Notes: generated from the letters alone by a model not told the origin. 64,000 nt of DNA from Pseudofrankia coriaricola (GCF_001854805.1 NZ_MBLO01000147.1:62001-126000), one strand, 5' to 3'. Counted from the first letter of the stretch, positions 1 to 7,773 are shown. A program made the numbers and translations.

Positions 1-1
1 C

Positions 2-178
2 CGCACCGCCGAGGACAAGGCGCTGGCGGAGTCCCCGCCGGACTGGGCGGCCTTCGGCGCGGCGCGCGTGGACGAGGACAAGGCGATCCGCCGGATCAAC
101 GAGCTGACGGGCGCCAGCACGCCGTCGGCCTCACCGCCGCCGACAACACCGTCGCCCAGCACCGGTCCGTCCGGCTAG
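2..178 (+). CDS. C-terminal end of an unidentified protein (partial)
   Basis: Only the last 58 codons lie inside the window; the frame enters at base 2 and ends with TAG at 176-178. The visible part is hydrophilic and mildly helical (DEDKAIRRINELTG), then turns into a Pro/Ser/Thr-rich tail (PSASPPPTTPSPSTG), as in many exported or linker-tailed actinobacterial proteins. Two hairpins follow the stop, which supports a real gene end. No family can be named from so little sequence. Confidence 0.55.
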   Translation, partial: RTAEDKALAESPPDWAAFGAARVDEDKAIRRINELTGASTPSASPPPTTPSPSTGPSG

Positions 179-187
179 AGGGCCAAA

Positions 188-220
188 GGGTGTGCGAAAA
201 TGATCTTCCTTCGCACACCC
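188..220 (+). terminator. Hairpin downstream of the partial gene
   Basis: Perfect 10-bp stem (188-197 GGGTGTGCGA with 211-220 TCGCACACCC) around a 13-base loop, ten bases after the stop codon at 178. There is no T-run, so termination is inferred from position and stem strength. Confidence 0.5.
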
Positions 221-256
221 GGCGGCCCGTTGTCCCCAGGATCACTAACGGAGTCC

Positions 257-291
257 CGATGGGGCCGCCCGAGGGGCGGCCCCATCGTTTT
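257..291 (+). terminator. Rho-independent terminator
   Basis: A 14-bp perfect stem (257-270 with 274-287) with a three-base loop, followed directly by TTTT at 288-291. It is the second hairpin after the left-edge gene. Its T-run also supplies the first bases of the -35 box of the tRNA promoter. Confidence 0.85.
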
Positions 292-320
292 GACAGCCCA
301 CTCCGACCATCTGATACGGT
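290..320 (+). promoter_or_regulatory. Promoter of tRNA-fMet copy 1
   Basis: TTGACA at 290-295 and TACGGT at 315-320, separated by 19 bases, 11 bases before the tRNA. The same TTGACA-N19-TAnnnT layout precedes all three initiator tRNA genes in this window, which supports it despite the long spacer. Confidence 0.65.
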
Positions 321-331
321 AGTGACAACGA

Positions 332-405
332 CGCGGGGTGGAGCAGCTCGGTAGCTCGCTGGGCTCATAACCCAGAGGTCGCAGGTTCAAATCCTGTCCC
401 CGCTA
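332..405 (+). tRNA. Initiator tRNA-fMet (CAT), copy 1
   Basis: A 74-base cloverleaf with acceptor CGCGGGG/CCCCGCT, anticodon loop CTCATAA, and the three consecutive G-C pairs at the base of the anticodon stem (GGG/CCC) that mark initiator tRNA. Position 1 (C) is unpaired with T72, another initiator trait. CCA is not encoded (TACGA follows). It is identical over 74 bases to copy 2 at 5849. Confidence 0.97.
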
Positions 406-409
406 CGAA

Positions 410-444
410 TTCAGGCCCGGAGATCGTGGATCTCCGGGCCTGAA
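410..444. terminator. Bidirectional terminator between tRNA and sugar-kinase gene
   Basis: Perfect 16-bp stem (410-425 with 429-444) with a three-base loop. It lies between the tRNA on the plus strand and the 3' end of the kinase gene on the minus strand, so it can serve both. No long T-run on either side. Confidence 0.75.
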
Positions 445-456
445 CATTGTGATGCG

Positions 457-1461
457 TCAGATCTCCCCTCCCGCGGACATGGCCAGGGTCGCGTCCAGCT
501 CGGCGCGGGTGGGCGGGTCGGCGCCCTCCCTTCCCACCGTCAGCCCCGCGACGACGGAGGCCTGGGTCAGCACGTCGAACCACCCTCCGTCGTCGAGACT
601 CCGGAGAGCCTCGCGCCGCGCGGACCCGAGCAGGCCCAGGCACCAGAGCCGGTCGATCACCCCCGCGCAGAAGGCGTCTCCCGCCCCGATCGTGTCCACG
701 ACCTCGACCCGTTGGGCGGCCGCGGCGACGACCGCACCCGGCGTGACGCACAGCGACCCGCGGGCGCCGAGCGTCACCACCACCGCGCTCGGCCCCAGCC
801 CGAGGAGTCGTTCGGCGGCCTGGGCGGGCGCCAGCCCCGGCAGCAGGTGCGCGAGATCCTCGTCGGACGTGGTGACCACGTCCGCGAGTCGCACGATGCG
901 CTCGACCCGTGTCCGCAGACCCTCGTCGGCTCCCATCGCGGCCGGGCGTAGGTTGAGGTCGTAGGTAACGGTCGTGGCTGGGGCTAGGCCGCGGATGAGT
1001 TCGGCCACGTGCTGGGCACCGGGCGGGAGCACGGCACCGAACGATCCGGTGTGCACCACCACGGGCCGCGTGGCTGGAGGGTCGGGAGCGACGTCCCAGT
1101 CGAGGTCGAAGACGTATGACGCGTTGCCGTCGGCCCGCAGCCGTGCGTGGGCAGTCGACGTCCGCGGTCCGCGCTGGGCGAGCAGCTCGATGCCTTCGCC
1201 GCGGAAGTGCGCCGCCAGCCGCGCGCCTCGGCGGTCCGTCCCAAGCCGGGTGGCCAACGTCACCGGATGGCCGAGCCGGGCCAGCCCCACCGCGACATTC
1301 GCCGGACTTCCGCCGGGTCGCTCGCGAAGCGAGCCGTACGCGCCGTGCAGCACGTCAACGAGCGCCTCGCCGACGACCAGCGCGCTCCCGGGTCCCACCG
1401 CGCCCTGGCCACCGCGGCCGCGGGTCGTCGCCTGGAGCGGTACGCCGGCGTCGATCGTCAT
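457..1461 (-). CDS. PfkB-family carbohydrate kinase (FrcK-like)
   Basis: A 334-residue ribokinase-fold sugar kinase. The N-terminal sugar-binding strand (VVGEALVDVLHG, about residues 29-40), the glycine motif GGSPANVAVGLARLG (about 50-64) and the C-terminal anion-hole motif DTIGAGDAF with the catalytic Asp are present. It is the last gene of a minus-strand transport operon; its ATG overlaps the stop of the ATPase gene in an ATGA, so the two are translationally coupled. The gene order binding protein-permease-ATPase-kinase is that of rhizobial frcBCAK, so phosphorylation of the imported sugar (fructose or another furanose/pentose) is inferred. The exact substrate cannot be read from sequence. 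Confidence 0.92.
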   Translation of the reverse strand: MTIDAGVPLQATTRGRGGQGAVGPGSALVVGEALVDVLHGAYGSLRERPGGSPANVAVGLARLGHPVTLATRLGTDRRGARLAAHFRGEGIELLAQRGPRTSTAHARLRADGNASYVFDLDWDVAPDPPATRPVVVHTGSFGAVLPPGAQHVAELIRGLAPATTVTYDLNLRPAAMGADEGLRTRVERIVRLADVVTTSDEDLAHLLPGLAPAQAAERLLGLGPSAVVVTLGARGSLCVTPGAVVAAAAQRVEVVDTIGAGDAFCAGVIDRLWCLGLLGSARREALRSLDDGGWFDVLTQASVVAGLTVGREGADPPTRAELDATLAMSAGGEI

Positions 1462-2282
1462 GGTGCCGCACGTCCCGGGGTCTCGGCCAGCGTCGTGGCG
1501 CCGGTCATGATCGCGACGGCCTCGGACATCGTGTGCGACCTCGGCGTGATCACCCCGGCCGACCGCCCGAGCCGCTGAATCTGGATCCGGTTCGCCACCT
1601 CGAACACGTTCGGCATGTTGTGGCTGATCAGAATCACGGCGAGCCCGCGTTTCTTCACCTCCTCGATCAGCCGGAGCACCTGGGCCGTCTCCTTCACGCC
1701 CAGCGCGGCCGTCGGCTCGTCGAGGACGACGAGCTTGCTGGCGAAGGCCGCGGCACGCGCCACCGCGACCGCCTGCCGCTGGCCGCCGGAGAGGGTCTCG
1801 ACCGCCTGGCCCATGTTCTGCAGGGTCCCGATGCCGAGTTCGGTCATCGAGCGCTCGGCGCTGGCGCGCATCCCCTTCTTGTCGAGCATGCGCAGGACGG
1901 AGCCGAGGACGCCCTTTCGGCGTACCTCGCGTCCGAGGAACAGGTTGCTCGCGATGTCGAGGGCCGGTGCCACCGCGAGCGTCTGGTAGACGGTCTCGAT
2001 TCCGGCGGCCCGGGCGTCCTGCGGGCGCTTGAACTGCACCGGGGAGCCGTCGACCAGAATCTCGCCGGCGTCGGGGATGTAGGCCCCGGTGAGACACTTG
2101 ATCAGGGTGGACTTGCCGGCGCCGTTGTCGCCGATGATGGCCAGAACCTCGCCTGGGTAGAGGGCGAGGTCGACGCCGTCGAGGCCGACCACCCGGCCGA
2201 AGGTCTTCACAAGCCCGCGGGCCTCGAGGGCGGGGACCCGGCGTTCGGCCGCGGCTAACGGCTTGGTCATCGTTGTGCTCAT
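1458..2282 (-). CDS. Sugar ABC transporter ATP-binding protein, single-domain (FrcA-like)
   Basis: A 274-residue ABC ATPase: Walker A GDNGAGKST (about 51-59), signature LSGGQRQ (about 164-170), Walker B VVLDEP (about 185-190) and a switch His (ISHNM). Most CUT2 sugar importers use a fused double ATPase of about 500 residues; this is a single cassette, as in FrcA of Sinorhizobium. Start chosen at ATG 2282 because it overlaps the permease stop (ATGA); the open frame continues upstream but only antisense to the permease. It energises uptake through the permease encoded just upstream. Confidence 0.93.
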   Translation of the reverse strand: MSTTMTKPLAAAERRVPALEARGLVKTFGRVVGLDGVDLALYPGEVLAIIGDNGAGKSTLIKCLTGAYIPDAGEILVDGSPVQFKRPQDARAAGIETVYQTLAVAPALDIASNLFLGREVRRKGVLGSVLRMLDKKGMRASAERSMTELGIGTLQNMGQAVETLSGGQRQAVAVARAAAFASKLVVLDEPTAALGVKETAQVLRLIEEVKKRGLAVILISHNMPNVFEVANRIQIQRLGRSAGVITPRSHTMSEAVAIMTGATTLAETPGRAAP

Positions 2283-3313
2283 GCCCGCACTTTCCTGATC
2301 CATTGGTCGACACCCACGGCGGCGATGACGAGGATGCCGATGGCCAGCACGCGGTACTGGTCGTCGACCCCCGCGAGTGACAGGCCGCTGCGGAACACCC
2401 CGACGATCAGTGCGCCGATCAGCGACCCGACCACGACACCGCGGCCGCCGAAGAGGCTGGTTCCGCCGATCACGACGGCCGTGATGCTCTCGAGATTCGC
2501 GTCTGTCAGCGCATTGGGGCTGGCGGCCCCGGCGCGGCCGATGAGGATCCACGCGGTTATCCCGAAGATCACCCCGGCCGCGACGTACACCGACAGCAGC
2601 ACCCGGCCTACTCTGATGCCCGCGAGCCTCGCCGCCTCCGCGTCGTTGCCGACCGCGTAGACGTGCCTGCCCCAGGCTGTCTGGCCGAGCGCGTACGCCG
2701 CGAGGACGTACATCACCGCGACGAGCACGACCCCGGTGGTGATCCGGAACCGGCCCGCGCCGAAGGTGTCGCCCGTCCAGCTCAGCACGTCGGGCATGGA
2801 CGACGCCTGGATGCTGCGCGCCTTGGAGTAGAGCAGCCCGAGCGCCGTGAAGACGCTCAGCGTGCCGAGCGTGGCGATGAATGGCGGCACCTTCAACCGC
2901 ATGACGAGCAAGCCGTTGACGAGGCCGCCCAGCGCGCCGAGGGCGACGCCGATCGCGATCGCGAGCCCGCCCGGCAGGCCCTGCTCGGCGGCGAGCTTGG
3001 CCATCACCATCATGGAGAGCAGGGTGAGCGCGCCGACGGAGAGGTCGATGCCCGCCGTCAGGATGATCAGCGTCTGGCCGATCGCCAGCGCCGCCACGAT
3101 CGCTACCTGCTGGAGAACCAACGAGAGCGACTGCGCGGAGGAGAACCTCGGGTTGACGATCGTGAACACGACGAACGAGGCCACCAGCACGAGGATCGGG
3201 CTGATCGTGGGATGCCCGTGCAGGAGGTGCTGAACCGACTGCGTCGGCGACCGGCGCCGAGCGGCGAAGGCCTCAGCCGCCATGGCTGGCTGGTGCGGGA
3301 TCGTGGTTGACAC
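2279..3313 (-). CDS. Sugar ABC transporter permease (RbsC/FrcC family)
   Basis: A polytopic inner-membrane protein of 344 residues with about eight to ten hydrophobic segments and the CUT2 permease signature region GIDLSVGALTLLSMMVMA. Start set at GTG 3313: GGAGGAG lies five bases upstream, whereas the longer ATG at 3325 would place that Shine-Dalgarno inside the gene. It follows the binding-protein gene after 19 bases and overlaps the ATPase gene by four. It forms the channel for the sugar delivered by the lipoprotein. Confidence 0.93.
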   Translation of the reverse strand: MSTTIPHQPAMAAEAFAARRRSPTQSVQHLLHGHPTISPILVLVASFVVFTIVNPRFSSAQSLSLVLQQVAIVAALAIGQTLIILTAGIDLSVGALTLLSMMVMAKLAAEQGLPGGLAIAIGVALGALGGLVNGLLVMRLKVPPFIATLGTLSVFTALGLLYSKARSIQASSMPDVLSWTGDTFGAGRFRITTGVVLVAVMYVLAAYALGQTAWGRHVYAVGNDAEAARLAGIRVGRVLLSVYVAAGVIFGITAWILIGRAGAASPNALTDANLESITAVVIGGTSLFGGRGVVVGSLIGALIVGVFRSGLSLAGVDDQYRVLAIGILVIAAVGVDQWIRKVRA

Positions 3314-3332
3314 AGGCTCCTCCATCCCGGCC

Positions 3333-4445
3333 TCAGCTGACGGTGCCCCAGCAGATCTTGCTGGCCTCGTCGGTTCCGATGCTGTCGACGCCCGCGGCCG
3401 GCTTCTCGGTGACCAGCGCCGCGCCGGTGTCGATGAAGTCAAGGCCCGGCGAGGTGGCCGGCTTCGCGCCGCCCTTGGCGATCTGGGCGATGGCCTCGAC
3501 GCCGAGCTGGGCCATCTTGAGCGGGTACTGCTGCGAGGTGGCCGCGAGCGTGCCGTCCTTCACCTTGCTGACGCCGAGACAGCCGCCGTCGACAGAGACG
3601 ATGGTCGCCTTCTTACCCGCCGCCGCGAGGGCCTCGGACGCCCCGATCCCGGCCGGCTCGTTGATCGAGTAGACCAGGTTGATGTTCGGGTTCTTGGCCA
3701 GGCAGCGCTCCATGGCGCTCTTGCCGTCGGGCTGGGCGCCGTTGGTCGGCTCGTTGCAGGCGATCGTGTACCCGCCGCCGCTGTAGGTGCCGGCCTTGGC
3801 CTCGTCGCCGTTCTTGGTCTTGTCCTTGACGTCGATCCCCATGCCGGTCAGATAGCCCTGGTCGCGGTTGTAGTCCACGGAAACGATCTTGTCGTTGAAG
3901 AGGTCAAGCATCGCGATCACGACGTCCTGGCCCTTCATGGTCTTGGCCGCCCACTGGCCGATGAGCTCGCCGGCCTTGAAGTTGTCGGTCGCGTAGGTGA
4001 TGTCGACGGTGTCGGCCGGGTCGGGCGGGGTGTCGAGCGCGATCACGTACAGGCCGGCGTCCCGAGCCTTCTTGATCGCGGAGTTCACGCCCGGCCCGTT
4101 CGGGGTGATGAGGATGCCGTCCTGGCCGGCCGCGATCGCGTTCTCGATGAGCGTGATCTGGCCCTCCTCGTCACCGTCCTCCTTGCCCGCGCCGACGGTG
4201 AGGTCGACGCCCTGGTCCTTGGCGGCCTTCTTGGCGCCCTCCTGCATCGCGACGAAGAACGGGTTGATCGAGTCCTTGGTGATCAGCGAGACCGCGACCG
4301 TGTCGGACCCGGACCCGGACCCGGAGCCGCCGCAGGCCGCCGTGGCGGTGACGGCAGACAGTAAGACGGCCACGCAGGCGACTCGGCTAACGCGGGAGCG
4401 GACCCGGCCGGACGCCGCGGGTCGGGTGTGGCGGGTTCGGTGCAT
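3333..4445 (-). CDS. Sugar-binding lipoprotein of the ABC transporter (FrcB-like)
   Basis: 370 residues. An Arg-rich N-terminus, a hydrophobic core and a lipobox ending TAAC give a lipoprotein signal; a Gly/Ser spacer follows. The mature part is a periplasmic-binding-protein-like domain of the ribose/fructose class (SLITKDSINPFFVAMQEGA; ALDTPPDPADTVDITYATDN; SINEPAGIGASEAL). First gene of the operon; the Shine-Dalgarno GAGAAGGG precedes ATG 4445. A palindromic operator sits about 50 bases upstream, facing the divergent LacI-type gene. Sugar identity is inferred only from operon architecture. Confidence 0.93.
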   Translation of the reverse strand: MHRTRHTRPAASGRVRSRVSRVACVAVLLSAVTATAACGGSGSGSGSDTVAVSLITKDSINPFFVAMQEGAKKAAKDQGVDLTVGAGKEDGDEEGQITLIENAIAAGQDGILITPNGPGVNSAIKKARDAGLYVIALDTPPDPADTVDITYATDNFKAGELIGQWAAKTMKGQDVVIAMLDLFNDKIVSVDYNRDQGYLTGMGIDVKDKTKNGDEAKAGTYSGGGYTIACNEPTNGAQPDGKSAMERCLAKNPNINLVYSINEPAGIGASEALAAAGKKATIVSVDGGCLGVSKVKDGTLAATSQQYPLKMAQLGVEAIAQIAKGGAKPATSPGLDFIDTGAALVTEKPAAGVDSIGTDEASKICWGTVS

Positions 4446-4493
4446 CGTGGCGACCCTTCTCTCGACTGTCCGGCAGACCTCGGCCCCGGACCA

Positions 4494-4505
4494 GACAACG
4501 TTGTC
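4494..4505. promoter_or_regulatory. Palindromic operator upstream of the transport operon
   Basis: GACAACGTTGTC is a perfect 12-bp palindrome with a central CG step, the form expected for LacI-family operators. It lies 49 bases before the binding-protein start. On the minus strand TTGACA (4539-4534) lies upstream of it, so binding here could block transcription. A near copy lies at 4570. Confidence 0.7.
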
Positions 4506-4569
4506 AGGCGATGGTCATAGCGGGATGGCCCCGTGTCAAGTCTCATATGTCTGGATGCCGGGTATGATT

Positions 4570-4581
4570 GACAGCGTTGTC
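4570..4581. promoter_or_regulatory. Second operator, at the regulator promoter
   Basis: GACAGCGTTGTC, one base different from the perfect palindrome at 4494. It begins two bases after a good -10 box (TATGAT 4563-4568, plus strand) and 38 bases before the LacI-type start, a position suited to autoregulation. The -35 is not recognisable. Confidence 0.65.
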
Positions 4582-4618
4582 GGGACCCGGTACTCCTGGT
4601 TCCGGAGGGAGGCCGCGC

Positions 4619-5641
4619 ATGCGCAAGCGCGCCACCATGACGGACGTCGCCGCCTTGGCTGGCGTGAGCCTCAAGACCGTCTCGCGGGTCGTCAACGGCG
4701 AGCCGGGGGTGTCGCCCGATCTGGTCGAGCGGGTCCGCCGAGCCGTCGAGCAGCTCGACTACCGGCACAACCTGGCGGCGAGCAACCTACGGCGCGGGGT
4801 GCGCACCCAGACGATCGGCGTGCTGCTCCATGACCTCCGTAACGAGTACGCCGCGGAGCTGCTGCGCGTGATCGACGACCATGCCCGGCCGCTCGGCGTC
4901 GCGGTGCTTGCGTCGAGCCTCGACGACCACGAGGACCGCGAGCAGGTTCTCGTCCACGACATGGTCACGCGGCGCGTCGACGGGCTCGTGCTGATGCCGG
5001 CCAGCCCGGACCAGAGCTACCTGCTCCCGGAGGTCCGAGCGGGCCTCCCCGTCGTCGCCGTGGACCGGCCCACGGCGGGCCTCGCGGTCGACACTGTCGT
5101 CGTCGACAACCGGGACGGTGCCCACCGGGCGACCGAGTACCTTCTTGGCCGAGGCCATGTTCGCGTCGCGTGTCTGACCGACCGCGGTCGGCTGTGGACC
5201 GCGCGGGAGCGACTCCGCGGGTACCTCGAAGCGATCACGGAAGCTGGCCTGCCCGTCGACGAGCGGATCGTCGTCAAGGACCTGGTTACCGCCGACGAGG
5301 CGACGGCGGCGACCCGTGCGCTCCTCGATCTCGCCGATCCGCCTACCGCGGTGTTCGCCGGCCGCAACGACCTGTCGGTCGGCGTGGTCAGGGCGCTGCG
5401 TGAGCGCGCCCTCGAGCGCAGGGTCGCGGTCGTCGGCTTCGACGACTTCCCCTTGGCCGATCTGATGAGCCCGGCCGTCACGGTGGTCAGCCAGCGGGTG
5501 ACCGAGATCGGCGCGACCGCGGCACAGCTGCTTTTCGCCCGCATGCACGGCGAAGCGCCCACGCCACGGACTGTGGTGGTGCCGACCCGGCTCGTCGAGC
5601 GCGAGTCCGGGCTGATCCCCGTGCCGGTCACGTTTGCTTGA
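4619..5641 (+). CDS. LacI-family transcriptional regulator
   Basis: 340 residues. The N-terminal helix-turn-helix and hinge helix are typical (MTDVAALAGVSLKTVSRVVN, residues 7-26; NLAASNLRRG hinge), followed by a sugar-binding-like core (TIGVLLHDLRNEY; VVGFDDFPLADLMSP; TVVSQ). Start ATG 4619 is preceded by GGAGGGAGG with a six-base spacer; the open frame further upstream runs through the operator and is not coding. It is divergent from the sugar transport operon, and two matching palindromes lie between them, so it most likely represses both until the sugar or its phosphate binds. Confidence 0.94.
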   Translation: MRKRATMTDVAALAGVSLKTVSRVVNGEPGVSPDLVERVRRAVEQLDYRHNLAASNLRRGVRTQTIGVLLHDLRNEYAAELLRVIDDHARPLGVAVLASSLDDHEDREQVLVHDMVTRRVDGLVLMPASPDQSYLLPEVRAGLPVVAVDRPTAGLAVDTVVVDNRDGAHRATEYLLGRGHVRVACLTDRGRLWTARERLRGYLEAITEAGLPVDERIVVKDLVTADEATAATRALLDLADPPTAVFAGRNDLSVGVVRALRERALERRVAVVGFDDFPLADLMSPAVTVVSQRVTEIGATAAQLLFARMHGEAPTPRTVVVPTRLVERESGLIPVPVTFA

Positions 5642-5809
5642 CGGCGGCCCGCGCCAGATCGCGCTCGCGTCCTCCTGGGCGAGCGGGACCAACTCACCGT
5701 CACCCCGTCGATGGTGAACGTCGCCGGCCTCACCCCGCTCGACGAGGTCGCCTGCCCGCTGCCCGCGGCCGGGCGAGGCCGCGCGGGCCGGCGCCGCCGC
5801 TCGCTTTGA
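5642..5809 (+). pseudogene. Possible decayed coding fragment
   Basis: Right after the LacI-type stop, the frame 5642-5809 reads a protein-like stretch (VLLGERDQLTVTP, then VNVAGLTPLDEV) with GC-rich third positions and no start codon or Shine-Dalgarno, ending in the TGA that forms part of the tRNA -35 box. It may be the 3' remnant of a gene cut off when the tRNA duplicated. No family is recognised; it could be chance. Confidence 0.25.
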
Positions 5810-5836
5810 CAGGCTCGGCCAGCCGGTGTGTATAGT
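5806..5836 (+). promoter_or_regulatory. Promoter of tRNA-fMet copy 2
   Basis: TTGACA 5806-5811 and TATAGT 5831-5836, 19-base spacer, 12 bases before the tRNA. The -10 is preceded by TGTG, resembling an extended -10. Confidence 0.75.
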
Positions 5837-5848
5837 TTGCAACAATGA

Positions 5849-5925
5849 CGCGGGGTGGAGCAGCTCGGTAGCTCGCTGGGCTCATAACCCAGAGGTCGCA
5901 GGTTCAAATCCTGTCCCCGCTACCA
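5849..5925 (+). tRNA. Initiator tRNA-fMet (CAT), copy 2, CCA encoded
   Basis: Identical to copy 1 over the 74-base body, with the 3' CCA encoded in DNA (5923-5925), unlike copies 1 and 3. The initiator marks (GGG/CCC anticodon-stem base, unpaired C1) are present. Confidence 0.97.
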
Positions 5926-5942
5926 GTTTGGTTGTACCGTCG

Positions 5943-5975
5943 AGGCCGTCCCGGAGAGATCCGGGGCGGCCTTTG
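5943..5975 (+). terminator. Terminator after tRNA-fMet copy 2
   Basis: A 12-bp stem with one G-T pair (5943-5954 with 5961-5972), six-base loop, then a short T-run, about 20 bases after the tRNA end. Confidence 0.7.
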
Positions 5976-6140
5976 ACGTTTCCTGAGGGACGCTCGTCCG
6001 TGGCCGATCCATACCTCCGCCCCAGCCCGGGTTCGCCGGGGCGAAGCTGCCCAGTTTGGCCAGGTTGGGCTCCGTCGCGTACGGGTCACTCTCCGGGCGG
6101 TTGGGTTCGGTGGGGCCAGCTCACGGATCGGACATCCGCT

Positions 6141-6171
6141 TTGACACCTCCTGGCCACGAGCGTGTATAGT
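6141..6171 (+). promoter_or_regulatory. Promoter of tRNA-fMet copy 3
   Basis: TTGACA 6141-6146 and TATAGT 6166-6171 with a 19-base spacer, 12 bases before the tRNA; nearly the same arrangement as at copy 2. Confidence 0.75.
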
Positions 6172-6183
6172 TGCCATTACCGA

Positions 6184-6257
6184 CGCGGGGTGGAGCAGCT
6201 CGGTAGCTCGCTGGGCTCATAACCCAGAGGTCACAGGTTCAAATCCTGTCCCCGCTA
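6184..6257 (+). tRNA. Initiator tRNA-fMet (CAT), copy 3
   Basis: Same as copies 1 and 2 except for one base: A instead of G at 6233, the first base of the T-stem. There it converts a G-U pair into A-U, so the change keeps the fold. CCA is not encoded. Confidence 0.96.
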
Positions 6258-6284
6258 CGAGACCAGGGATAGAAGTAGCCCTGG

Positions 6285-6325
6285 ATGACAAAGGCCGGCG
6301 CGATCGCGCCGGCCTTTGTCATTTC
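6285..6325. terminator. Bidirectional terminator between tRNA copy 3 and aminotransferase
   Basis: An 18-bp perfect stem (6285-6302 with 6305-6322) with almost no loop, carrying A-tracts on one side and T-tracts on the other. It lies between the tRNA (plus) and the 3' end of the aminotransferase (minus). Confidence 0.85.
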
Positions 6326-6351
6326 CGGGACTGGTTTTCGGGAGGGACGGG

Positions 6352-7773
6352 TCAGCCGGCCGCTCGGGCTAGGTCGGCGCACATCGCGTCGAGGCTGTCC
6401 AGGTAGCGGTCCACGTCGGCGTCGGTGTGCTGGACCGAGAGGGTCCACTCCTCCTCGCGCCCCGGGGCCATCAGCACGCCGCGGTTGGCGTTGTAGAGCC
6501 AGGCGAGCTCCGGCAGCTCGGCGTTCTGATGTTCCATGAATGTCGTGTAGTCGCGGATCGGGGCGTCGGTGAAGTGGACGCAGCCCTTCGACGAGATGCC
6601 GACCGTGTAGCCCGGGATGCCGTGGCGGGCGAGGATCGCGTCGCACCCGGCGATGAGCCGGTCGTTCAGGCGGTCGAGGTGCGCGTACGCCTCCGGGGTG
6701 AGCACGCCGAACAGGCTCGCGCGCGCCGCGGCCATCGTCAGCGGGTTGCCGTTGTAGGTGCCGACCTGCTTCACCTTCCCGGTCGCCACGACCTCCATGA
6801 TCTCGTCGGTGGCGCCGATCGCCCCGGCCGGCAGGCCCCCGCCCAGCGCCTTGGCGAGCGTCACCATGTCCGGCGTGACACCGAACCGCTCGGTCGCGCC
6901 ACCGGGAGCGACGCACAGGCCGGTCTTCACCTCGTCGAAGATCAGGACGATGCCGTGCCGCCGGGTGATGTCCCGGACGGCCTCCAGGTAGCCGGGCTCG
7001 GGCAGGATGACGCCGAGGTTCATCATCGCCGCCTCCATGATCACGCAGGCGGGCTTGCGGCCCTCGTCGATGAGCCGCTCGATCCGGCGCTCCATGGCCG
7101 GAGCGTCGTTGAACGGCACCGGGACGGTGAGGTCGACGACCGCCTCCGGGATGCCGGCGCCGTAGCCGAGCGAGTTCATGTCGTCCGCCGGGCCGATGTC
7201 GGCGTAGGGAGCGCCGATCGAGACCATGACGTAGTCGTGGTGGCCGTGGTACGAGCCGAAAATCTTGACGATGGTCTCCCGGCCGGTGAGCCCGCGCGCG
7301 ATCCGGATCGCGTCCATCGTCGCCTCGGAGCCCGAGTTGACGAAGCGCCACTGCGGCAGCCCGAACCGGCGGGCCAGCTCCTCGCTCACCACGACGGCGT
7401 CCTCGGTCGGCATCGCGAAGTGGCTGCCCAGCGCGACCCGTTCCGAGACGGCGCGCACGATCGCCGGGTGCGCGTGGCCCTGCACCATCGAGCCGAACGC
7501 GTTGTGGAAGTCGGCGTACTCATTGCCGTCGACGTCCCATACCCGCGACCCGCGCCCATGGGTGAGGTAGATCGGCCATGGGTCGCGTTCCTGGTAGGAC
7601 GACGGCACCCCTCCGGTCATGGTGCGCAGCGCGCGCTCGTGCATCGTGCCGGAGCCGGGGGTGGCCGCCTCCAGCCGCGCCTCCTCCCGCCCGGCGAGGT
7701 CGGCGGCCCGTTCGGTGAGTGCCGCCGTCGAGATCCTCTCGGCCGGTTGGTTGCGTGTGTCAGCCGTGGTCAC
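6352..7773 (-). CDS. Class III pyridoxal-phosphate aminotransferase
   Basis: 473 residues, fold type I, class III (glutamate-1-semialdehyde mutase/omega-amine transaminase group). NSGSEATM (about 146-153) binds cofactor phosphate, IFDEVKTG (about 278-285) holds the Asp for the pyridine nitrogen, and Lys308 in LAKALGGG is the Schiff-base lysine. It starts at GTG 7773, divergent from an Lrp regulator, with a PuuB-like FAD oxidase and an aldehyde dehydrogenase nearby; streptomycetes have a similar polyamine/GABA group. A role in transamination of an amine or omega-amino acid is inferred; the substrate is unknown. It is not hemL itself, as no other tetrapyrrole genes are present. Confidence 0.9.
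   Translation of the reverse strand: MTTADTRNQPAERISTAALTERAADLAGREEARLEAATPGSGTMHERALRTMTGGVPSSYQERDPWPIYLTHGRGSRVWDVDGNEYADFHNAFGSMVQGHAHPAIVRAVSERVALGSHFAMPTEDAVVVSEELARRFGLPQWRFVNSGSEATMDAIRIARGLTGRETIVKIFGSYHGHHDYVMVSIGAPYADIGPADDMNSLGYGAGIPEAVVDLTVPVPFNDAPAMERRIERLIDEGRKPACVIMEAAMMNLGVILPEPGYLEAVRDITRRHGIVLIFDEVKTGLCVAPGGATERFGVTPDMVTLAKALGGGLPAGAIGATDEIMEVVATGKVKQVGTYNGNPLTMAAARASLFGVLTPEAYAHLDRLNDRLIAGCDAILARHGIPGYTVGISSKGCVHFTDAPIRDYTTFMEHQNAELPELAWLYNANRGVLMAPGREEEWTLSVQHTDADVDRYLDSLDAMCADLARAAG

Noticed and set aside
457-2313. A 618-codon minus-strand frame spanning kinase and ATPase
   Set aside because: Its N-terminal half is the wrong frame of the ATPase gene; the kinase begins at ATG 1461 with an ATGA overlap.
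5642-6351. Integrase or attachment-site evidence next to the tRNA genes
   Set aside because: No recombinase-like frame and no partial tRNA 3' end; only whole tRNA copies are present.
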